NCBI GenBank assembly: GCA_017394765.1
Contig: JAFPXF010000021.1
Coordinates: 1 to 13,209 of the forward strand
From: Bacteroidales bacterium
GTDB lineage: Bacteria > Bacteroidota > Bacteroidia > Bacteroidales > WCHB1-69
Reading direction: 5' to 3'
DNA length: 13,209 nt
Within the stretch, counting starts at the first letter, position 1. Each line of letters starts with the position of its first letter. A program made the position numbers and the translations under genes. Shown one piece after another: positions 8,983 through 13,209 of this stretch. The notes under the pieces are model-generated. The model had not been told where the DNA came from. It was given only the letters and a program-made list of their open reading frames with translations, and ran no database searches.

Positions 8983-10401
8983 TTAGAATCTGAAATATAT
9001 GAAAGGACTGAAACCCGTCGCATTGAGAGCGCTGAGGCAGAATATGAACAGCAAAATGCTCGCCGGCCAAATCGCAAGATGCTGCTTCTTGGTGTAATCG
9101 GTATGGAAGACAAAGTTTTGCCATCTTTTCCCGAGAGGGGACAGTACGATGAATGCAAAGAATACAGATATGATCAGCGTGACGTAGAAATGCAAACTGC
9201 TGATGGGAACAATAGGTTGAAAATCAAAGGCAAACAATCTGGAAATGAATGTGATGGCATCAGGGAGGTTCTCAATGCGGAAAATGGCCCAACCCACTGT
9301 GACAATCAGGAAAGTGATGATAACGCTGGGGATTTTGCCGATTTTTCCGTAGAGTTTTCCCAGCCCCATGCGTTCCAGTACAAGCCAAAAGCCATGATAG
9401 GCTCCCCAAATGACGAAGTTCCAGCTTGCGCCATGCCATAGTCCGGACAGGAGGAACACGGTCCAAAGGTTGAAGTACATCCTCGGTTTGGAACAGCGGT
9501 TGCCGCCGAGTGGGATGTACAGGTAGTTGCGCATGAATGTGCCCAGTGTGATGTGCCAACGTCTCCAAAACTCGCTGACGCTCGTTGAGTTATAAGGATT
9601 GTTGAAATTCTCCGGAAAATGGAATCCCATGATTTTGCCTAAACCGATGGCCATGTCGGAGTAGCCCGAGAAATCAAAATAGAGCTGCATGGTGTAGGCG
9701 ATGATGGTGATCCAGGCGGTGCCAGTGCCCATCGTCAGCAGATCAGCTGCAAGCAGTGTGTCCACCTGACGTCCGATGACATCCGCAATCAGCACTTTTT
9801 TGGAGAGCCCTATCACAAAACGGTAAAAACCCTGCAGGCTTTCCGACCAGTTCTGCTCCCTGTTCCGGATTTCGTCCGCAATGTCGCAGTAGCGCACAAT
9901 GGGCCCGGCGATGAGTTGGGGGAACATGACGATGTAAAGCATATAGTCGGTGAGCCGCTCCATCGGCTTGTGGACATTGCGGTAAGCATCGACCACGTAG
10001 GTGATGGACTGGAACGTGAAAAAGGAGATGCCGATGGGCAGCAGCACTTTCGCCATCGTGAACGGCTCCAACCCGAATGCCCCGAGAAGCGCATTCAGGT
10101 TCTCCACAAAGAAGTTCGCATACTTGAAGTAGCCCAAAAGTCCAAGGCTGACAGCGATGGCCAATCCGGCAAGGGCTTTTCTGTGTGTTGGATTGTCTGA
10201 TTGATACAACCGCTTTACCAGATAGAAATTGACCACAGTGGAACCGAGGAGCAACAAAATGAATGTAGGTGCTCCGTATGCATAAAATAGGATGGAAAAC
10301 AGCAGCAAAACAATGTTCCGCCATTGTTTCGGGCATGCAAAATAGCATATCAGGAAGACAGGTAGGAATAGTATCAGGAAAACATTGCTGCTAAAGACCA
10401 T
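8983..10401 (-). CDS. MBOAT-family membrane O-acyltransferase (AlgI/PatA-like)
   Basis: A 472-residue polytopic membrane protein that would move an acyl group, usually acetyl, across the inner membrane for polysaccharide or cell-wall modification. The N-terminus MVFSSNVFLILFLPVFLICYF is typical of AlgI-type MBOATs. About ten hydrophobic segments are present. Family landmarks are YFDFSGYSDMAIGLGKIMGF (241-260), FWRRWHITLGTFMRNYLYIPLGG (278-300) with His283, and SGLWHGASWNFVIWG (319-333) with the catalytic His323. The frame runs further upstream to 10551, but that extension is the translation of an IS30 transposase remnant, so ATG 10401 is the start. It is the first gene of a two-gene operon with the SGNH/AlgX-like gene. 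No glycosyltransferase or polymer export gene is nearby, so the polymer acted on cannot be inferred. Confidence 0.92.
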   Translation of the reverse strand: MVFSSNVFLILFLPVFLICYFACPKQWRNIVLLLFSILFYAYGAPTFILLLLGSTVVNFYLVKRLYQSDNPTHRKALAGLAIAVSLGLLGYFKYANFFVENLNALLGAFGLEPFTMAKVLLPIGISFFTFQSITYVVDAYRNVHKPMERLTDYMLYIVMFPQLIAGPIVRYCDIADEIRNREQNWSESLQGFYRFVIGLSKKVLIADVIGRQVDTLLAADLLTMGTGTAWITIIAYTMQLYFDFSGYSDMAIGLGKIMGFHFPENFNNPYNSTSVSEFWRRWHITLGTFMRNYLYIPLGGNRCSKPRMYFNLWTVFLLSGLWHGASWNFVIWGAYHGFWLVLERMGLGKLYGKIGKIPSVIITFLIVTVGWAIFRIENLPDAITFISRLFAFDFQPIVPISSLHFYVTLIISVFFAFIVLSPLGKRWQNFVFHTDYTKKQHLAIWPASILLFIFCLSALNATGFSPFIYFRF

Positions 10402-10428
10402 GTTTCTTAGCGGTATAGATTCAACTTG

Positions 10429-10436
10429 CAAAATTA
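10429..10436 (-). promoter_or_regulatory. Bacteroidota-type -7 box for the MBOAT operon
   Basis: On the minus strand TAATTTTG followed by C matches TAnnTTTG and lies 27 bases before the MBOAT ATG. No good -33 box is visible. It sits just beyond the recognisable end of the IS30 transposase remnant. Confidence 0.5.
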
Positions 10437-10446
10437 TAAAAAATAG

Positions 10447-10620
10447 GACTTGATCCATCTCGAAGTGCCCGAATTTTTCCCTCGTTTCCATTTTCCGAGG
10501 ACGCTCATGGATGCTTGTCCTGCCGGGTATATGCGCTACCCCTGCGCCCACATAATGCTTGCGATGCTTTAGCTTGTGGCGACAGTTCAGGTACAGTTTC
10601 CCGTCCTCCAGTTTGTTTTT
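10447..10620 (-). pseudogene. IS30-family transposase remnant
   Basis: About 58 codons read as a piece of an IS30-family transposase (the family that includes Bacteroides IS4351). The translation contains GKLYLNCRHKLKHRKHYVG, then IPGRTSIHERP, then FGHFEMDQV, in the order and spacing of the segment leading into the family's DDE catalytic domain. The Asp of EMD corresponds to the first catalytic residue. The frame is bounded by a TAA at 10621-10623, the rest of the transposase is absent on both sides, and no start codon precedes it. It is a dead fragment that happens to stay in frame with the MBOAT gene downstream. I judge the family by recognition of the motif string, not by alignment. Confidence 0.75.
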
Positions 10621-10655
10621 TTAGCCTGCAAAATGACTATTACGCCAAAATTTTA

Positions 10656-10663
10656 TACTTTTG
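10656..10663 (+). promoter_or_regulatory. Bacteroidota-type -7 box for nhaC
   Basis: TACTTTTG followed by CG matches TAnnTTTG. It lies 12 bases before the ATG at 10676 and 27 bases before the in-frame ATG at 10691. A transcript starting about seven bases downstream would leave a more usual leader for the second ATG. Confidence 0.5.
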
Positions 10664-10675
10664 CGTCTTATTTGA

Positions 10676-11497
10676 ATGGATTATAATAGTATGGAAGATG
10701 ACGCTCCCCGAATCCATTGGCTTGTTGCATTAGTGCCTTTTGCGGTGCTGGTGGTGTTGCAAGTCCTCGTGATCAAGCAGTTCGGTTCCGACGCCATTGA
10801 CGGTGCCAGCCAGACGGCATTGCTTTTTTCCGCTGCCGTGGCCGTAGCCATCGTCATGGTCGGCTACAAGGTGCCGTGGAAGGACATCAACAGCGCTATC
10901 GGCGAAAACATCAAAACCATTGGCCCAGCCATTCTCATTCTGTTTCTGATCGGCGCCATTTCCGGCAGCTGGATGATGAGCGGGGTGGTGCCCACCATGA
11001 TCTATTATGGCATGAAGGTGATCACGCCGTCGCTGTTCCTGTTCATGGCCTGCTTCATCTGCGCCTTGGTGTCGCTCATCACCGGCAGCTCCTGGACAAC
11101 AGTGGCCACGGTCGGCATCGCCTTGGTCGGTATTGGCACGGCGCACGGTTATTCGGTGGGATGGACGGCAGGTGCCATCATCTCAGGCGCTTATTTCGGC
11201 GACCAGTACCTCAGTATCGTGCTGACCGGCAACATCTACAAGCAGCTATACAAGGAGATGGGTTTCGAAGGCCGGCTGCTGAGCCGTTCCACGGAAGACT
11301 CCGCCACGGTCACTTCCGTGCTCGTACCCTGGAACACCTGCGGTATGACCCAGTCCATGGTGCTGAAAGTCCCCACATTGGAGTATTTGCCCTACTGTTT
11401 CTTCAACCTCATCTCCCCGCTGATGTCCATCACGGTGGCGGTTATCGGGTATAAGATTTTCAGGCGGACTGAGGAGGAGAAAACGGATCTCTCATAA
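10676..11497 (+). CDS. nhaC: NhaC-type Na+/H+ antiporter with apparent internal in-frame deletion
   Basis: A 273-residue inner-membrane protein clearly derived from NhaC, which exports Na+ in exchange for H+. Residues 10-176 match the N-terminal half: PAILILFLIGAISGSWMMSG, SGVVPTMIYYGM, LITGSSWTTVATVGIALVGIG and ISGAYFGD (169-176). In the family GAYFGD is followed by KMSPLSDTT and roughly 180-200 more residues. Here it runs straight into QYLSIVLTGNIYKQLYKE (177 on), which belongs to the C-terminal repeat and is normally preceded by a similar Asp (SDQYL). The rest, EDSATVTSVLVPWNTCGMTQ and the PYCFFNLISPLMS end, is normal. Full members are about 450-480 residues. The join lies at 11198-11203 and keeps the frame. 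Transport is probably lost, since the ion-site motif is gone. ATG 10691 is an alternative start that fits the -7 box better; a TGA directly precedes 10676. Confidence 0.85.
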   Translation: MDYNSMEDDAPRIHWLVALVPFAVLVVLQVLVIKQFGSDAIDGASQTALLFSAAVAVAIVMVGYKVPWKDINSAIGENIKTIGPAILILFLIGAISGSWMMSGVVPTMIYYGMKVITPSLFLFMACFICALVSLITGSSWTTVATVGIALVGIGTAHGYSVGWTAGAIISGAYFGDQYLSIVLTGNIYKQLYKEMGFEGRLLSRSTEDSATVTSVLVPWNTCGMTQSMVLKVPTLEYLPYCFFNLISPLMSITVAVIGYKIFRRTEEEKTDLS

Positions 11498-11498
11498 A

Positions 11499-11529
11499 CA
11501 GCTGGTTTTGCCGTCTGGATATTTTTTGT
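11499..11529 (+). terminator. Weak terminator-like hairpin after nhaC
   Basis: CAGCTGG (11499-11505) can pair imperfectly with CCGTCTG (11511-11517) around a TTTTG loop, with one mismatch and one G-T pair, followed by a run of six T. It begins two bases after the nhaC stop. Stability is doubtful, and the next gene could be cotranscribed. Confidence 0.3.
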
Positions 11530-11542
11530 AGAATAAGATAAA

Positions 11543-12751
11543 ATGAATATGGAAAAGAAAAAGAAAAGGAAATTTTCCCTCTGGATGCAACTTCTTATTA
11601 GCATCATAGGAACCGCCATAGGCGTGGGGTTGACTTTTGCCGTCAACAACTGGATGGACAACCGCAAAAAGGAGGAAGCGCAGCGGCTGATGGCCATCAT
11701 GGTGATTCATGACATCGATGAATCGATCAACACGTTGAAAACCTTGAAGGAGGATATGGAAACGGAGTACAATGCGACGTTGTATGTCCGAGAACATCTC
11801 GACCAGCTGGACTCCGTGCCGAATGACACTCTGAGCTTGGCGCTTTCGTTCATTGTAGATGATGGAGAAGAATTCCGTTTCGACAATTCAAAGGAGAAAA
11901 TCTTCCATAGCAGTCCTGACACATGGCAAAACTTAGGATGCATGAAGTTTATCGATAACGTGCAGTCTTGTTATTATAGCCGCCAGACGTTCCAAGACAT
12001 GTATAACAAAGCAATTCTTTGGCAAAGGCCGGTATCTATAGAAGTGTATGAAGCGATGAACAATGATGACAGCAACTTGAGTCTGGAAGAAGTTTTGGGT
12101 CAATACTATGCAAATTTGCGGAAACTATTGAAGGAAAAATTGGAGGATGGACATGTGAAATATTATATTGACTGTACACCTAGTAAGTTAGGAAGTATTG
12201 CGGGTTTGATAAAATACTGGATTCAGGTGAACGACGAGAACAAATTTCTGATGAGCATCACCGATGAAGAGTTGGAAAACTATGTAAACAACATCAACAC
12301 AAATGGTTTTGCCGTATCAGAAAAAAGTATGATAGGAACATGGAAAATGTCGTCGACGGATGAAGTAAACCAGTTTATATTACGAAAAGACCATACTTAT
12401 TCGTACGTGTCTATTGTCACCTCACCGGCAAACCTCAACTTCTCACAAGGAAAGCTAAAAAATGTTTATAAAGAAACCGGGACATGGGAACTGAAAGGGG
12501 ATTCGTTGATTGCAATTCCTGACAGCGTTGATTTTGAGACGGATGCCAGCAAAATGACCATCCAGCCGGAAAAACAAGAGATGTTGGACAATTGGGTTCA
12601 GAATTATCAGGAAGAGTATTTGTCATACTTTCAGCAGAAACTCAAGGAAGACCATTTACGGCAAACATGGAGTGTCCGTCTTGATGCTTCGCGCGACAAG
12701 ATGGAGATGAAGAAAGACAAAAAAACCGTGTATTTCAAGCGGGAGAAATGA
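11543..12751 (+). CDS. Unrecognised single-pass membrane protein with possible lipocalin-like C-terminal domain
   Basis: A 402-residue protein I do not recognise as a named family. A very basic start (MNMEKKKKRK) precedes one membrane segment at about 12-33, ending in NNWMDNRKKEE. This layout, a short basic head, one helix ending in NNW, then a charged helix RLMAIMVIHDIDESINTLK, resembles uncharacterised Bacteroidota membrane proteins, and by the positive-inside rule most of the chain should be periplasmic. Residues 45-250 are mostly helical and charged. From 262 the chain reads SMIGTWKMSSTDEVNQFIL, then HTYSYVS, then GTWELKGDSLIAIPDS (313-328), a GTW...GTW pattern seen in lipocalin-like beta-barrel domains; this is tentative. 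The 3' half is visibly more AT-rich than ppdK or sbcC. It follows nhaC by 45 bases and may be cotranscribed. Function unknown. Confidence 0.75.
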   Translation: MNMEKKKKRKFSLWMQLLISIIGTAIGVGLTFAVNNWMDNRKKEEAQRLMAIMVIHDIDESINTLKTLKEDMETEYNATLYVREHLDQLDSVPNDTLSLALSFIVDDGEEFRFDNSKEKIFHSSPDTWQNLGCMKFIDNVQSCYYSRQTFQDMYNKAILWQRPVSIEVYEAMNNDDSNLSLEEVLGQYYANLRKLLKEKLEDGHVKYYIDCTPSKLGSIAGLIKYWIQVNDENKFLMSITDEELENYVNNINTNGFAVSEKSMIGTWKMSSTDEVNQFILRKDHTYSYVSIVTSPANLNFSQGKLKNVYKETGTWELKGDSLIAIPDSVDFETDASKMTIQPEKQEMLDNWVQNYQEEYLSYFQQKLKEDHLRQTWSVRLDASRDKMEMKKDKKTVYFKREK

Positions 12752-12757
12752 GTTTTG

Positions 12758-12846
12758 TTATTTCCGCACCTTCTTCACGAACTCCTCCACCTCCGGCACA
12801 CCGACTTGATAGACGAGGTAGCCGTCGTAGGGCTCGCGCTTGGTGA
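12758..12846 (-). pseudogene. 3' end of an unidentified GC-rich gene
   Basis: About 28 codons on the minus strand read ITKREPYDGYLVYQVG, then VPEVEEFVKKVRK and a TAA at 12758-12760. The codon usage is GC-rich and protein-like, in sharp contrast to the AT-rich DNA immediately to its right. The frame runs a few codons past 12846 but has no start codon and hits a TGA. It looks like the C-terminus of a gene cut off by a rearrangement at about 12846. Family not recognised. Confidence 0.5.
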
Positions 12847-13068
12847 TTAATATTGTTTGGGCAGTTGTTTGACAGCTTTGTCAGAAATACTTTCCAGCTG
12901 CTTCGTGCTATAAAACAAACTATGATTTTGGTATAGCAGTAATTTGATGTGTTATGGTTTTTCCAATTTCATATTCGCTAAAGATGATTTTAACAAAATA
13001 TATGTCCTTAACGTTTATTAGAAACTGACCATATTCCACGATATAATTATGGTTGTTTGATTTATAAC
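12847..13068 (-). pseudogene. Interrupted AT-rich gene (C-terminal part), apparently cut by an insertion sequence
   Basis: On the minus strand a frame without a start codon reads NHNYIVEYGQFLINVKDIYF, then FSEYEIGKTITHQITAIPKS, to a TAG at 12920-12922. In another frame, slightly overlapping it, is LFYSTKQLESISDKAVKQLP and a TAA at 12847-12849. Both look like real protein. They are either one gene with a frameshift near 12920, or the ends of two genes. The upstream end meets the insertion-sequence terminus at about 13069, so the N-terminal coding part was probably displaced to beyond the element. I do not recognise the family. Confidence 0.45.
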
Positions 13069-13071
13069 GGA

Positions 13072-13092
13072 TACTGTTTCAAAAAGTGTGTC
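13072..13092. repeat. Candidate terminal inverted repeat of the insertion sequence
   Basis: The block with core ACTGTTTCAAAAAGTGTGTC begins a few bases after the end of the minus-strand gene fragment and has the ACTGT..CAAAA form found at ends of IS256-like elements. The partner copy at the right end is outside the window, so this is inferred from position and resemblance. Confidence 0.4.
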
Positions 13093-13104
13093 CGAGAATA
13101 GAAA

Positions 13105-13174
13105 AAGTTCGTGAATTTTATAGTTTTGTAAAGTGAAAGAATAAAAACACAAACCTATAAAAAAGCACGAACTT
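13105..13174 (+). promoter_or_regulatory. Inverted repeat flanking the transposase promoter, right arm abutting the start codon
   Basis: AAGTTCGTG (13105-13113) and CACGAACTT (13166-13174) are perfect 9-base inverted repeats, 52 bases apart. The right arm ends on the base before the ATG at 13175. The putative promoter lies between the arms, so the element's own transcript carries only the right arm, while a transcript entering from outside carries both and could fold over the start site. Confidence 0.6.
13121..13128 (+). promoter_or_regulatory. -7 box for the transposase gene
   Basis: TAGTTTTG matches TAnnTTTG and lies 46 bases before the transposase ATG. No clear -33 box is seen at the usual distance. 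Confidence 0.45.
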
Positions 13175-13209
13175 ATGGAGTTTACAAAAGAACAAATTTT
13201 TGAGCTAAC
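13175..13209 (+). CDS. Transposase, N-terminal 11 codons only
   Basis: The frame ATG...CTA encodes MEFTKEQIFEL and leaves the window open. The short Lys/Glu-rich start resembles N-termini of IS256-group transposases in Bacteroidota. It sits behind a -7 box and an inverted repeat in the position expected for the transposase gene of an insertion sequence. Eleven residues are too few for a firm family call. Confidence 0.5.
   Translation, partial: MEFTKEQIFEL

Larger units (their letters stand above)
13069..13209 (+). mobile_element. Left end of an insertion sequence (IS256-like suspected)
   Basis: From about 13069 the DNA no longer continues the minus-strand gene fragment. It shows an inverted-repeat-like terminus containing ACTGTTTCAAAAAGTGTGTC, a promoter box, an inverted repeat and a transposase-like start MEFTKEQIFEL running off the window. 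The terminus and the transposase N-terminus resemble IS256-group elements of Bacteroidota, from memory of their general form. The right end and the target duplication lie outside the window, so the exact boundary and family are uncertain. Confidence 0.6.

Noticed and set aside
8972..9124. 51-codon upstream extension of the SGNH/AlgX-like gene
   Set aside because: It overlaps the MBOAT 3' end in another frame and would put residues without signal-sequence character before a normal signal-anchor that begins at 8971.
1..13209. CRISPR arrays, tRNA or rRNA genes, riboswitches
   Set aside because: I saw no regularly spaced repeats, no cloverleaf with a CCA-type end and no conserved RNA motif in any intergenic stretch.

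Overview
The window reads as a chromosomal segment of a member of the Bacteroidota, most likely Bacteroidales. Five upstream regions carry the lineage's -7 promoter box (TAnnTTTG), no Shine-Dalgarno sequence is obvious before the main starts, and the gene repertoire fits (glycolytic pyruvate phosphate dikinase, SbcDC, an MBOAT/AlgX-type acylation pair, an IS30 remnant resembling IS4351-type transposases). Genus cannot be decided from this stretch.

Region by region. Positions 2-1792 hold the C-terminal two thirds of pyruvate phosphate dikinase, ended by a strong bidirectional terminator shared with a convergent gene. That gene (1900-2730, minus) is a membrane-anchored DNA/RNA non-specific endonuclease. 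A short divergent promoter region (2731-2892) separates it from sbcD-sbcC (2893-7554, plus), the two subunits of the Mre11/Rad50-like DNA-end nuclease. Converging on sbcC is a two-gene minus-strand operon (7586-10401): an MBOAT membrane O-acyltransferase followed by its SGNH/AlgX-like partner, which together probably O-acetylate an extracellular or envelope polysaccharide.

From about 10402 to the right end the region looks disturbed. It holds a decayed IS30-family transposase fragment (10447-10620, minus), an nhaC-type Na+/H+ antiporter gene that appears to have lost its middle in frame (10676-11497), an unrecognised single-pass membrane protein with a possible lipocalin-like C-terminal part (11543-12751), and leftover 3' ends of one or two minus-strand genes (12758-13068). 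The last of these seems to have been cut by the insertion sequence whose left end and transposase start occupy 13069-13209. This end carries an inverted repeat whose second arm abuts the transposase start codon.

I found no CRISPR array, tRNA, rRNA or convincing defence island. The observations most worth checking are the internally deleted nhaC, the previously hidden IS30 remnant, and the insertion-sequence end with its possible translation-blocking hairpin.
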